Part shown: positions 8,622 to 16,935 of the stretch, one piece after another | How positions within the stretch are numbered: position 1 is the stretch's first letter | Layout: every line of letters begins with the position of its first letter | NCBI GenBank assembly: GCA_900541125.1 | Contig: UQIK01000025.1 | Coordinates: forward strand, 1 to 37,744 | Origin: an uncultured Collinsella sp. | GTDB taxonomy: Bacteria; Actinomycetota; Coriobacteriia; Coriobacteriales; Coriobacteriaceae | Direction of reading: 5' to 3' | Length of the DNA stretch: 37,744 bases | The notes under the pieces: generated by a model | Databases searched by the model: none | What the model was told of the DNA's origin: nothing | Seen by the model: the letters and a program-made list of their open reading frames with translations, nothing else | Program-made: the position numbers and the translations under genes

Positions 8622-9540
8622 CACGCGCATCCATATCGACGAGGCGAGACTCGGGCGTGTCCAAAAGCAGGACCGCATCGCCACGGGCGTGCTGACGGTG
8701 ATTGTCGCCATCGTCATGCTCATCGTCGTCTCCATGGTGGCCTACATCCTGTTCGAGGGCATCTCGACGCTGTTCCAGCCGGGCTTTCTCACGCAACCCG
8801 CACGCGCCAACGGAACGCAGGGCGGCGTGCTCTACCAGCTGTTCGATTCGTTCTATCTGCTGCTGATCACCTTAGGTATCTCGGTGCCTATCAGCCTGGG
8901 CGGCGCGGTCTTCCTGGTTGAGTATGCGCCGGACGGCCCCATCCGCGACATCGCCTCCACCGCCATCGAGACGCTGTCCTCGCTGCCTTCCATCGTCGTC
9001 GGCATGTTCGGCTTTCTAGTGTTCTCGGTGCAGCTGGGCTGGAAGTACTCCATCATCTCCGGCGCCGTCGCGCTCACCATGTTCAACATTCCCATCTTGG
9101 TGCGCGTGATCCAACAGGCGCTCGAGGACGTGCCGCAGGCCCAGCGCGATGCGTGCCTGGCCATGGGCCTTACTCGCTGGGAGGCTACGCTGCACATCCT
9201 GGTCCCCGAGGCCATGCCTGCCATCGTGACCGGCATCGTGCTTTCGGCCGGCCGCGTGTTTGGCGAGGCCGCGGCGCTGCTCTTTACCTCGGGCATGAGC
9301 TCGCCGGTGCGCCTGAACTTCTTGAGCTTTAACCTGTCGAGCCCTACCTGCGCCTGGAACGTGTTCCGCCCCGGCGAGTCGCTTGCCGTGCATATCTACA
9401 AGATCTATGGCGAGGGCAGCCCCGAGGCCCAGCAGATCGTCTGGGGCACCGCTGCACTGCTGATGATTTGCGTGCTGCTGTTTAACGTAATCGCCCGCAT
9501 TGTGGGCAAGCAACTGGCAAGGAAGATGACGGCCGAATGA
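8614..9540 (+). CDS. pstA: Phosphate ABC transporter permease PstA
   Basis: Second permease of the phosphate importer (308 aa), pairing with PstC. Hydrophobic helices start at about residue 25. The EAA-type coupling loop reads DVPQAQRDACLAMGLTRWEA, and GRVFGEAAALLFTSG follows as in PstA proteins. The start is GTG at 8614, inside the end of pstC, with a GAAGG site upstream. Its TGA overlaps the ATG of pstB in an ATGA junction. Confidence 0.94.
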   Translation: MASTRIHIDEARLGRVQKQDRIATGVLTVIVAIVMLIVVSMVAYILFEGISTLFQPGFLTQPARANGTQGGVLYQLFDSFYLLLITLGISVPISLGGAVFLVEYAPDGPIRDIASTAIETLSSLPSIVVGMFGFLVFSVQLGWKYSIISGAVALTMFNIPILVRVIQQALEDVPQAQRDACLAMGLTRWEATLHILVPEAMPAIVTGIVLSAGRVFGEAAALLFTSGMSSPVRLNFLSFNLSSPTCAWNVFRPGESLAVHIYKIYGEGSPEAQQIVWGTAALLMICVLLFNVIARIVGKQLARKMTAE

Positions 9541-10409
9541 GCGAGATGAATGTAACGCCCGCAACCGAAGCGGCATCGTCCGACGCCCAGGACTTCTTGT
9601 CGAGCGTGGGGGAGAGCGAGAAGCGCGTGCGCGTGAGCGGCAAGGCCGTGAGCGACGAGGTCGTGCTCTCCACCAAGGACGTCAACGTGTACTATGGCGA
9701 CCACCATGCACTGCACAATACGTCGCTCGACTTCCACAAGGGCGAGATCACGGCGCTCATCGGGCCTTCGGGCTGCGGTAAGTCGACCTTCTTGCGTAGC
9801 CTCAACCTCATGAATCGCGAGATTCGCGGCTGCCGCGTGGAGGGCGAGATCAACTATCGCGGGCGCAACGTGAACACCAGGACCGAAAACACCTACGAGC
9901 TGCGCCGTTCCATTGGCATGGTGTTCCAGCAGCCCAACCCGTTCCGCAAGTCCATTCGCGACAACATCACGTTTGCGCCCAAGCGCCACGGTATCACCGA
10001 CCGCGACGAGCTCGACCGCATGGTCGAGGAGAGCCTGCGCGGCGCGGCGCTGTGGGACGAGGTCGAGGACAAGCTCGACAAGAGCGCCTATGCGCTTTCG
10101 GGCGGTCAGCAGCAGCGTCTGTGCATTGCGCGCACGCTGGCGCTCAACCCCGACGTGATCCTGTTTGACGAGCCCTGCTCGGCGCTCGACCCCATCTCGA
10201 CGCTGGCGATCGAGGACCTTATGTCGTCGCTTGTGGCAGAGCGCGCCATCGTCATCGTGACGCACAACATGGAGCAGGCGTCGCGCGTGTCCAACCGCAC
10301 GGCGTTCTTCTACATGGGCGATATGGTCGAATACGATGAGACCGACGAGATTTTCCAACGGCCCAAGGATAAGCGGCTGAATGATTACCTCACCGGCATG
10401 TTCTCCTAG
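9537..10409 (+). CDS. pstB: Phosphate ABC transporter ATP-binding protein PstB
   Basis: ATPase that powers the PstCA channel. The 290-aa protein has Walker A GPSGCGKST (76-84), a Q-loop in MVFQQPNPF, signature LSGGQQQRLCIARTLA, Walker B VILFDEPCSALDP and the switch His in VTHNMEQ. PstB-specific features such as NPFRKSIRDNI and the C-terminal LTGMFS ending are present. A roughly 40-residue N-terminal extension precedes the first strand, longer than in E. coli. It is the last gene of the operon. PhoU, which commonly follows, is absent; a terminator comes next. Confidence 0.96.
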   Translation: MSEMNVTPATEAASSDAQDFLSSVGESEKRVRVSGKAVSDEVVLSTKDVNVYYGDHHALHNTSLDFHKGEITALIGPSGCGKSTFLRSLNLMNREIRGCRVEGEINYRGRNVNTRTENTYELRRSIGMVFQQPNPFRKSIRDNITFAPKRHGITDRDELDRMVEESLRGAALWDEVEDKLDKSAYALSGGQQQRLCIARTLALNPDVILFDEPCSALDPISTLAIEDLMSSLVAERAIVIVTHNMEQASRVSNRTAFFYMGDMVEYDETDEIFQRPKDKRLNDYLTGMFS

Positions 10410-10465
10410 TCCGGGACATGCTTGAGGCCCGCGGCGGCCACGGTTGCCACGGGACTGATTGGAGA

Positions 10466-10504
10466 GGCGGGTCATCTCTTTTGGGAGATGGCCCGCCTTT
10501 TTGT
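10466..10504 (+). terminator. Rho-independent terminator of pstSCAB
   Basis: A 13-bp stem (10466-10478 with 10485-10497, one G-U pair) with a 6-nt loop is followed by TTTTTTGTG. It lies 56 bases after the pstB stop codon. Confidence 0.88.
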
Positions 10505-10572
10505 GTCGTGTGCGGCCCGCCTTTTCGCTGCTATTATGGACAACGTTGAATTTCTACGAAGGAGCAGGGCAT

Positions 10573-12432
10573 ATGGCGATTCTTTTGGGATGCGATTCCG
10601 TCAGCCTAGAGTTTCCCACCAAGCATATTTTCGATAGCGTGACGCTCGGCGTGGGCGAGGGCGACCGTATTGGTATTGTCGGTAAAAACGGCGACGGCAA
10701 GTCGACGCTGCTGAGCGTGCTCGCCGGCACGCTGGAGCCCGACGACGGCCGCGTGACGCATCGTCGCGGCACCACGATCGGCCTGCTCGGCCAAAAGGAC
10801 CAGCTTGTCGACACCGACACCGTGCACCATGCCGTCGTGGGCGACACGCCCGAGTATGAGTGGGCGTCGAGCCCCCGCACGCGCCAGATCCTCGCCGGTC
10901 TCATTAGCGATGTGCCCTGGGAGGGCACGGTGGGCGAGCTTTCGGGTGGCCAGCGCCGCCGCGTGGACCTCGCGCGCCTGTTGATCGGCGACTACGACGT
11001 GCTCATGCTCGACGAGCCCACTAACCATCTGGACATGCGCACCATCAACTGGCTTGCACGCCATCTTAAGGCTCGCTGGCAGCGCGGTCAGGGCGCCATG
11101 CTCGTGGTCACGCACGATCGCTGGTTCTTGGACGAGGTCTGCACCAGCATGTGGGAGGTCCACGACGGCCAGGTCGATCCCTTCGAGGGCGGCTACTCCG
11201 CATATATCCTGCAGCGCGTGGAGCGCGACCGCATGGCCGCGGTTACCGAGGAACGCCGTCGCAACATGGCGCGCAAGGAGCTCGCGTGGCTGAGCCGCGG
11301 CGCCCAGGCGCGTTCCACCAAGCCCAAGTTTCGCGTTGATGCCGCTCGCGAGCTGATCGCCGACGTGCCGCCCGTGCGTGACGAGCTGGAGCTCAAGCGC
11401 CTCGCCGTGAGCCGCCTGGGCAAGCAGGTTATCGATGTGGTCGACGTGGACGCCGGCTATGCGGATACCGATGGCGCGCCCAAGCAGGTGCTCTCTGACG
11501 TGACCTGGCTCATTGGTGCGGGCGACCGCTATGGCCTGCTGGGCGAGAACGGTGCCGGCAAGTCGACGCTGCTCGACGTGATCCAGGGCAAGATTGAACC
11601 CACGCGCGGCCGCGTGAAGATTGGCCAGACAGTGCGCTTTGGCGTGCTGTCGCAGCAGCTCGAGGAGCTCGAACCCTACATGGGCGACACGATCCGCGAG
11701 GTGCTCGGCAACTATAAGAAGTACTACGTCATCGACGGCAAGGAGACTTCGCCCGAGAAGCTCTGCGAGCGTCTGGGCTTTACGACGCAGCAGCTCTGGA
11801 GCCGCATCGGCGATCTTTCGGGCGGCCAGCGCCGTCGCCTGTCGCTGTTGCTGACGATTCTGGACGAGCCCAACGTGCTCATCCTGGACGAGCCGGGCAA
11901 CGACCTGGATACCGACATGCTCGCGATTGTCGAGGACCTGCTGGACGGCTGGCCCGGCACGCTGATCCTGGTGACACACGATCGCTTTTTGATGGAGCGC
12001 GTGACCGACCAACAGTGGGCACTGCTCGATGGCCATCTGACGCATATGCCCGGCGGCGTGGACCAGTACCTGCGCCTGTGCAACGCTACCGCCGAGGGCG
12101 AGCCCGTGGGCGCGCCGAGCGCTAAGACCGGCACGTTCGACACCGGTACGGCGGCGGCTGCTTCCGACAAGCCCAAGTCGAGCGGTCAGCCCAACGGCCT
12201 GTCCAACGCCGAGCGTCAGAAGCTCCGCCGCGAGGTGAGCTCGCTCGAGCGCAAGATGGAGACGCAGCGCACCCGCGTTGAGGAGGCCGAGGCCGCCATG
12301 GCCCAAGTCGATCCCACCAACTACACGGCGCTGGGCGAGCAGCAGGCAAAGATCGACGAGGCTCACGCTGCCATGGACGAGCTGGAGATGGCGTGGCTCG
12401 AGGCGAGCGAAAAGCTCGAGGGCGAGGAGTAG
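10573..12432 (+). CDS. ABC-F family ATPase, Uup-like
   Basis: Soluble twin-ABC protein of the ABC-F class, which act at the ribosome or, for Uup, also affect DNA repair and transposon excision. The first ABC domain has Walker A GKNGDGKST (37-45, with Asp in place of the usual Ala), LSGGQRRRVDLARLL and DEPTNHLD. A basic linker with Arg-rich helices (about 220-275) follows. The second domain has GENGAGKST, LSGGQRRRLSLLLTI and the variant LDEPGNDLD. A charged C-terminal coiled coil (about 545-617) is the Uup hallmark. Start 10573 follows GAAGGAGC; an upstream in-frame ATG at 10459 lies in the pst terminator and is rejected. Confidence 0.92.
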   Translation: MAILLGCDSVSLEFPTKHIFDSVTLGVGEGDRIGIVGKNGDGKSTLLSVLAGTLEPDDGRVTHRRGTTIGLLGQKDQLVDTDTVHHAVVGDTPEYEWASSPRTRQILAGLISDVPWEGTVGELSGGQRRRVDLARLLIGDYDVLMLDEPTNHLDMRTINWLARHLKARWQRGQGAMLVVTHDRWFLDEVCTSMWEVHDGQVDPFEGGYSAYILQRVERDRMAAVTEERRRNMARKELAWLSRGAQARSTKPKFRVDAARELIADVPPVRDELELKRLAVSRLGKQVIDVVDVDAGYADTDGAPKQVLSDVTWLIGAGDRYGLLGENGAGKSTLLDVIQGKIEPTRGRVKIGQTVRFGVLSQQLEELEPYMGDTIREVLGNYKKYYVIDGKETSPEKLCERLGFTTQQLWSRIGDLSGGQRRRLSLLLTILDEPNVLILDEPGNDLDTDMLAIVEDLLDGWPGTLILVTHDRFLMERVTDQQWALLDGHLTHMPGGVDQYLRLCNATAEGEPVGAPSAKTGTFDTGTAAAASDKPKSSGQPNGLSNAERQKLRREVSSLERKMETQRTRVEEAEAAMAQVDPTNYTALGEQQAKIDEAHAAMDELEMAWLEASEKLEGEE

Positions 12433-12438
12433 GCGAGA

Positions 12439-13209
12439 ATGATCAAAGCCGCGTTTTTCGATATCGACGGTACGCTGCTGAGCTTTAAGACCCACCGGAT
12501 TCCGGCGTCGGCGCAGCAGGTGCTCGACAGCTTTCGCGAGCAGGGGATTGCGTGCGTGATCGCCACGGGCCGTCCGACCTACCAGATGCCGGACTGGCTG
12601 TTCGACCTGGGCTGGGATGCGTACATTACGCTTTCGGGCCAGCACTGTTTTGATGCCAAGGGCGTCTACCGCAGCTGCCCGATCGATCCGGACGACGTTG
12701 CGGTGATTGTGGACCAGGTGGCGCAGGGGCGCTACGACTCACTGTGCATGCAGGGCGAGAACTCGTTTGTGAACCGCCTGTCCGAGCGCGTGGTGACGGC
12801 TGGCAGCAACGCGGGAATCGTCTACCACGAGGAGCCGTTTGAGCATGCCTTTGACGCGCCGGTCTATCAGTTCTGTGCCTTTGTTGACCCAGTTGACGAG
12901 CATATCGTGACCGATGCCGTGTCGCATTCGCTCACCACGCGCTGGTGCGACCTGTTCTGCGACATTATTCCGGCCAACGGCGGCAAGGACCTGGGTGTGG
13001 CGGCGACGCTGGAGCGCCTGGGCATCGACGCGAGTGAAGCGATTGCCTTTGGCGACGGCGAGAACGACCTGTCGATGTTCTCGGCCGTGGGCACAAGTGT
13101 GGCCATGGGCAACGCGCAGGACACGGTGAAAGCTGCGGCGACCTACGTGACGACCGCCGTGGACGACGATGGGATCTACAACGCCGCAAAGCACTTTGGC
13201 CTGTTATAG
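12439..13209 (+). CDS. Cof-type HAD-IIB phosphatase
   Basis: Sugar-phosphate or cofactor phosphatase of the HAD type IIB group (YidA/Cof-like). The 256-aa protein begins with motif I DIDGTLLSF (8-16), has the Ser/Thr motif II in CVIATGRPTY, a conserved Lys in NGGKDLGV and motif IV GDGENDLSMF followed by AVGTSVAMGNAQDTVKAAA, which is highly typical. It starts 6 bases after the ABC-F stop codon, so the two are probably cotranscribed, although no functional link is known to me. Substrate unknown. Confidence 0.9.
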   Translation: MIKAAFFDIDGTLLSFKTHRIPASAQQVLDSFREQGIACVIATGRPTYQMPDWLFDLGWDAYITLSGQHCFDAKGVYRSCPIDPDDVAVIVDQVAQGRYDSLCMQGENSFVNRLSERVVTAGSNAGIVYHEEPFEHAFDAPVYQFCAFVDPVDEHIVTDAVSHSLTTRWCDLFCDIIPANGGKDLGVAATLERLGIDASEAIAFGDGENDLSMFSAVGTSVAMGNAQDTVKAAATYVTTAVDDDGIYNAAKHFGLL

Positions 13210-13251
13210 CTGCGGCTCGGCACTTTGGGACGCTCCTTTTCTGCCGGCACC

Positions 13252-13285
13252 TGGGGACACTCCTTGCGGGGCGTCCCCATTTTGT
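13252..13285 (+). terminator. Terminator built from a dispersed repeat
   Basis: GGGGAC pairs with GTCCCC, extended inward by CTCC/GGGG across one mismatch, followed by ATTTTGTTTT. Part of it (13242-13266) matches a 25-bp segment at 35764-35788 at about 22-23 positions, so a repeat copy seems to have supplied the terminator. Confidence 0.65.
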
Positions 13286-13311
13286 TTTCGTCCCGCACGT
13301 TTTGTGAAACA

Positions 13312-13366
13312 CGGCTAACTTTTAGGCAAAGTAGTAAGACATGGGCAACTTTTGCGGTAAAGTAAG
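13312..13366. promoter_or_regulatory. Candidate operator region of the DtxR-family gene
   Basis: Two similar units occur in tandem: ACTTT-TAGGC-AAAGT (about 13318-13332) and ACTTT-TGCGGT-AAAGT (about 13348-13363), each an inverted ACTTT/AAAGT. The second is preceded by CATGGGCAACT, which recurs upstream of the metal exporter at 19975. Autoregulation by the downstream metal-sensing regulator is a plausible reading. Confidence 0.4.
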
Positions 13367-13416
13367 CTGTGAAAAGTATCCAAAGGCTAACTAGCAATCA
13401 TCGCGAAAGGCGGCCC

Positions 13417-13806
13417 ATGGCCCTACGTGAATCCGGAGAAGACTATCTCGAATCGATCTACGTTCTGTCGGAACGTCAGGGCATCGTGCGCTCGATCGAC
13501 GTTGCGGAGCACCTCGGCGTAACCAAGGCGAGCGTTTCCAAGGCCATGGCGACGTTGGAAAGCAACGGCTATGTCGAAATGGGCAAGCGCGACGTTCATC
13601 TGACGGAGCGTGGTCTGGAGGTCGCGCGCCAAATGTGGGAGCGTCACTGCTTTTTCGTGGGGCTGCTAGAGGATGCGGGTGTTTCGGCTGAGGTCGCGTC
13701 GCAAGAGGGCTGCCACATGGAGCACTGCCTAAGCGAGGAAAGCTTCGAGAAGCTGAGGGCGATGCTGGGACGGGACGGTGCTTCGGCGCCAATAATGACC
13801 GACTAG
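13417..13806 (+). CDS. DtxR/MntR-family metal-dependent transcriptional regulator
   Basis: Metal-sensing repressor of 129 aa. An N-terminal winged helix-turn-helix (about 5-60: GEDYLESIYVLSERQG, then SIDVAEHLGVTKASVSKAMATL as recognition helices) is followed by the dimerisation and metal-binding domain. The motif GCHMEHCLSEESFEKL matches the Cys-x-x-Glu-His metal ligands of DtxR. No SH3-like third domain is present, so it resembles the short MntR form. The start at 13417 follows GAAAGGCGG; an upstream in-frame ATG at 13369 lies within the likely promoter. Its neighbours are metal exporters. Whether it senses Mn or Fe cannot be settled here. Confidence 0.88.
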   Translation: MALRESGEDYLESIYVLSERQGIVRSIDVAEHLGVTKASVSKAMATLESNGYVEMGKRDVHLTERGLEVARQMWERHCFFVGLLEDAGVSAEVASQEGCHMEHCLSEESFEKLRAMLGRDGASAPIMTD

Positions 13807-13944
13807 CATTCCCGCAGCGGCGCGCCTCCCGCGCCAAAGGCGCGGCACAGCGATCGGGACCAGTAGCCCCACCAACTAACTCCAACTCAGACAAGGAACC
13901 CCGTCAGTAAGCGATGCCCAAGAACCACCAGCTGTGTCAACGCA

Positions 13945-14071
13945 GGCCGGGGCCGGGCTTGGTTTTGAAAACACTCCGCAGCGCGAGGCCCGTCTTTCCG
14001 TTGCTCCGCAGGAGCAGGAAAGACGGGCCTCATGCGCGAGGACGTTTTCAAAACCAAGCCCGGTCCCGGCC
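13945..14071. repeat. 127-nt near-perfect hairpin between convergent genes
   Basis: Three stacked stems fold the whole segment: 28 bp (13945-13972 with 14044-14071, a single G-T wobble), 15 bp (13985-13999 with 14017-14031) plus a flanking GCGC pair, and 6 bp at the tip (14002-14007 with 14011-14016). It lies between the DtxR gene and the 3' end of the ATPase gene. It may terminate both, but there is no classical T-run at its base. The rest of the 13807-14087 gap holds nothing recognisable. Confidence 0.85.
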
Positions 14072-14087
14072 GGACAGCCCACGAACG

Positions 14088-16040
14088 CTACAGGTTCTTG
14101 ACACCCATCGCGCGCATGGCGTTCAGGATGGCGATGATCGCCACGCCTACGTCGCCGAACACAGCAAGCCACATGTTGGCAATGCCGAGTGCTGCCAGCA
14201 CTAGAATCAGCAGCTTAATGCTCAGCGCAAAGATGATGTTCTGCCAAACAGTCGCCATGGTCTTGCGCGCCACGCGGATCGCGCGGGAAATGTTGGACGG
14301 CTTGTCATCCATGAGCACCACGTCGGCGGCCTCAATCGCGGCGTCGGAACCCATAGCGCCCATGGCAATGCCCACATCGGCGCGCGTAAGCACAGGTGCG
14401 TCGTTGATACCGTCGCCGACAAAGGCGAGCTTGCCCTTGCCGCTTTCGGCCGCGAGCAACGCCTCAACACGCTCGACCTTATCGCCCGGCAGCAGCTGCG
14501 CGTGGAACTCGTCGAGACTGAGTTGCTTGGCCACAGACGCCGCAACCTCCTCGCGGTCGCCCGTGAGCATGACGGTGCGCTTGACGCCGGCGGCGTGCAG
14601 GTCGCTGATCGTCTGCTCGGCATCGGCCTTGACGGTGTCGGCAATTACAATGTGGCCGGCATAGATGCCATCGACCAGCACGTGAAGGATCGTACCGACG
14701 ACCTCGCAATCGGGCGCTTCGACTCCGGTCGCGGCGAGCATTTTTGCGTTGCCAACGACGACGTGCTTGCCGTCGATGGTTGCCGTCACGCCGTGGCCCG
14801 CGTCGTTGGCGGAGTTGCTAACGCGCTTGGGGTCGACCTCGCCCTGGTAGGCGACACGCACGGACTGCGCGATGGGGTGATCGGAGAACGACTCCGCAAG
14901 AGCTGCGACTTCAAGCAGCGACTGCTCGGTGTAGCCAGCCTCGGGGTGTACCGCCACGACCGAAAACGTGCCGTTGGTGAGCGTGCCGGTCTTGTCAAAG
15001 ACGACGGTGTCCACATCGGCGAGCGTCTCGAGGTAGTTGGAGCCCTTGATGAGGACGCCCAGCTTGGATGCGCCGCCAATGCCGCCAAAGAAGCTGAGCG
15101 GGACGCTAATCACGAGCGCGCACGGGCAGCTGACGACCAGGAAGGTCAGGCCGCGCAGGATCCAGTCGGACCAGGCGCCGGTGACCAAGCCGCCGCCGAG
15201 CGCGAGTACCGCGGCAGCGCCGGTGACGGCGGGCGTGTAGACGCGGGCGAAGCGCGTGATAAAGTTCTCAGTGCGCGCCTTCTTTTCGCTGGCATTTTCC
15301 ACGAGCTCCAGGACGCGTGCGACGGTGGACTCGCCAAAGGGCTTGGTGGTGCGCACGTGGATGAGCCCCGTCATGTTGATGCAGCCGCTGATGATATCGT
15401 CTCCGGTTTTGGCCGGGCGGGGGACCGACTCACCGGTAAGGGCGGCGGTGTCGAGCTGGGTTTCGCCCTCGACGATGACGCCGTCGATAGGCACGCGCTC
15501 ACCGGGCTTGACCACGATCACGGTGCCGACGGCGATGTCATCGGGGAAGACCTGCTCGAGTGTGCCGTCGGGCTGCTCGACGTTAGCGTAGTCGGGCGCG
15601 ATGTCCATCATGGCACTGATCGACTTGCGGCTCTTGCCCACGGCGTACGCCTGAAACAGCTCGCCGACCTGGTAGAACAGCATGACGGCGGCGCCTTCGG
15701 CCATGTGCGGGTCGGTATCGGGGAAGAGCACCATGGCAAACGCGCCGATGGTCGCGACGGCCATGAGGAAGCTCTCGTCGAAGGCCTTGCCGCGGCGGAT
15801 GTTATTGAATGCCTTTTGCAGTACGTCGTAGCCGGCAATCAAAAACGGCACGAGGAACAGTACAAAGCTGGCGTAGATGTCGCCCGGGGTGCCGAATGCG
15901 GCGGTAAGGGTGCCGAACTCATCGAGGGCGTACACCACGGCAAAAATGCCCAGCGCTACCAGGATGCGGTTGCGCTTATGCTCGAGTGATTCTTTTTTCT
16001 TGCGCTTCTTCTTTTTCTTTTTGGGGTCGGCGGTGGCCAT
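14088..16040 (-). CDS. P1B-type heavy-metal-exporting ATPase (Zn/Cd/Pb class)
   Basis: Membrane pump that exports divalent metals using ATP. The 650-aa protein has a strongly basic, lysine-rich N-terminus (residues 7-16), two N-terminal helices, TGES (202-205) in the actuator domain, the CPC metal-translocation motif (305-307), the phosphorylated Asp349 in DKTGT, HP in SDHPIAQ, and GDGINDAP in the hinge. CPC plus the ArsR neighbour favours Zn/Cd/Pb over Cu. Unlike many ZntA proteins it carries no HMA domain of its own; a separate 72-aa HMA protein is encoded just upstream. Start 16040 follows GGGAGGA. An ArsR-type site at 16063-16080 precedes it. Confidence 0.93.
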   Translation of the reverse strand: MATADPKKKKKKRKKKESLEHKRNRILVALGIFAVVYALDEFGTLTAAFGTPGDIYASFVLFLVPFLIAGYDVLQKAFNNIRRGKAFDESFLMAVATIGAFAMVLFPDTDPHMAEGAAVMLFYQVGELFQAYAVGKSRKSISAMMDIAPDYANVEQPDGTLEQVFPDDIAVGTVIVVKPGERVPIDGVIVEGETQLDTAALTGESVPRPAKTGDDIISGCINMTGLIHVRTTKPFGESTVARVLELVENASEKKARTENFITRFARVYTPAVTGAAAVLALGGGLVTGAWSDWILRGLTFLVVSCPCALVISVPLSFFGGIGGASKLGVLIKGSNYLETLADVDTVVFDKTGTLTNGTFSVVAVHPEAGYTEQSLLEVAALAESFSDHPIAQSVRVAYQGEVDPKRVSNSANDAGHGVTATIDGKHVVVGNAKMLAATGVEAPDCEVVGTILHVLVDGIYAGHIVIADTVKADAEQTISDLHAAGVKRTVMLTGDREEVAASVAKQLSLDEFHAQLLPGDKVERVEALLAAESGKGKLAFVGDGINDAPVLTRADVGIAMGAMGSDAAIEAADVVLMDDKPSNISRAIRVARKTMATVWQNIIFALSIKLLILVLAALGIANMWLAVFGDVGVAIIAILNAMRAMGVKNL

Positions 16041-16062
16041 GACTCGTATCCTCCCATTTGAA

Positions 16063-16080
16063 TGTATGAACATTCGCTCA
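16063..16080 (-). promoter_or_regulatory. Third ArsR-type operator, upstream of the ATPase gene
   Basis: TGTATGAACATTCGCTCA matches the arsR-promoter operator (16801-16818) at 15 of 18 positions. It lies 23-40 bases before the ATPase start, suggesting a second metal-regulated promoter inside the cluster. Confidence 0.65.
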
Positions 16081-16140
16081 TATAATTTCGCGAGCAAAGG
16101 CCGCAGCAAGCGCGGCCTTGCAGGTTGGCGTAAACCTGGG

Positions 16141-16359
16141 CTAGAGAATAATCTCGCAGTCCGGCTCGGCGTCGGCGGTGAACTCCACAACGCGGTCGAG
16201 GACCTCGTCGAACTCGGCTTCATTGGCCTCGAGCGTCAGCTTCTGGGTCATAAAGTTGACCGAAACGGATTTGACGCCCTCGAGCTTGGCCAGCTCGTCC
16301 TGAAGCTCGCGCGCACAGTTGGCGCAATCGATCTCATCGAGCTTATACTGCTTTTTCAT
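16141..16359 (-). CDS. Heavy-metal-associated (HMA) domain protein
   Basis: A 72-aa stand-alone ferredoxin-like metal-binding domain. The metal site is Cys12-x-x-Cys15, preceded by Asp11 (DCANC), the aspartate variant found in Zn/Cd/Pb-type HMA domains such as that of ZntA, whereas copper chaperones normally have MxCxxC. The remainder fits the babbabb pattern (VKSVSVNF, KLTLEAN). It probably delivers metal to, or regulates, the adjacent ATPase, which lacks this domain. The start at 16359 follows GGAAAGGAACC. It sits between arsR (62-bp gap) and the ATPase (100-bp gap). Confidence 0.9.
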   Translation of the reverse strand: MKKQYKLDEIDCANCARELQDELAKLEGVKSVSVNFMTQKLTLEANEAEFDEVLDRVVEFTADAEPDCEIIL

Positions 16360-16421
16360 GGTGGGTTCCTTTCCCGTTTTTGCGGCTTGGGTGCAGGCCG
16401 CGCTGGTACCGTGGTTGGTTG

Positions 16422-16787
16422 CTATTCGCAGATATGGCTCATGCCCTGGTTGAGCATGGTGTAGACGTGGTCGTCGGCGAGCGAGTATAGGATATTGCGC
16501 CCGTCGCGCCGGAATTTAACCAGGTGCGACTGCTTGAGTGTGCGCAGCTGGTGCGACACCGCGGACTGCGAGGTTTCGGTCGCTTCGGCGATGTCTGCCA
16601 CGCAGAGCTCGCGGCCCATGAGAGCATAGAGGATCTTGATGCGCGTGGTGTCGCTGAAGACCTTGAACAGGTCGGCGAGGTCGTAGAGAAGCTCCTCGTC
16701 GGGAAGGTCCTCGGGCGAGCAGGTGGTGGGGATCGCGGGTTCGGTGGCCTCGGTGTCGGGTTTCGTTTCATCAACGCGGATGCTCAT
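16422..16787 (-). CDS. ArsR/SmtB-family metalloregulator, zinc-type
   Basis: Winged-helix repressor released from DNA by metal. The 121-aa protein has the family core LFKVFSDTTRIKILYAL, the recognition helix TSQSAVSHQLRTLKQSHLV and the wing RRDGRNILYSLAD. The C-terminal helix carries Asp105, His107, His118 and Glu121, spaced exactly like the zinc-sensing alpha-5 site of SmtB (D104, H106, H117, E120). A cysteine in ELCVADI alone would not form a CadC-type alpha-3 site. Zinc (possibly Co or Cd) sensing is therefore the best reading. It heads the exporter cluster and is probably autoregulated through the operators just upstream. Confidence 0.93.
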   Translation of the reverse strand: MSIRVDETKPDTEATEPAIPTTCSPEDLPDEELLYDLADLFKVFSDTTRIKILYALMGRELCVADIAEATETSQSAVSHQLRTLKQSHLVKFRRDGRNILYSLADDHVYTMLNQGMSHICE

Positions 16788-16800
16788 TGCAATATCCTTT

Positions 16801-16861
16801 CATATGAACATACGCTCAAATAACTTACTTCCGATTATATGAGCGTATGTTCATATGTCAA
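16801..16861 (-). promoter_or_regulatory. arsR promoter with two perfect inverted operator copies
   Basis: On the minus strand TTGACA (16861-16856) and TATAAT (16839-16834) are both consensus, with a 16-bp spacer. CATATGAACATACGCTCA at 16801-16818 and its exact reverse complement at 16840-16857 form an 18-bp inverted repeat 21 bp apart. The upstream copy fills the spacer and the other lies just downstream of the -10, so bound repressor would block polymerase. Confidence 0.85.
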
Positions 16862-16935
16862 TACAATTTGCGTTAATTTCGATGACTGCTTGCCGCCTCT
16901 GCGATTTTCTGTGGGTCGGGAGACATCGACGCAAT

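Noticed and set aside
10606..12645. 679-codon open frame antisense to the ABC-F gene
   Set aside because: Caused by third-position GC bias; no recognisable domain and no ribosome site.
14502..15989. 495-codon plus-strand frame opposite the P-type ATPase gene
   Set aside because: The minus strand carries all P-type ATPase motifs in order; the plus frame has none.
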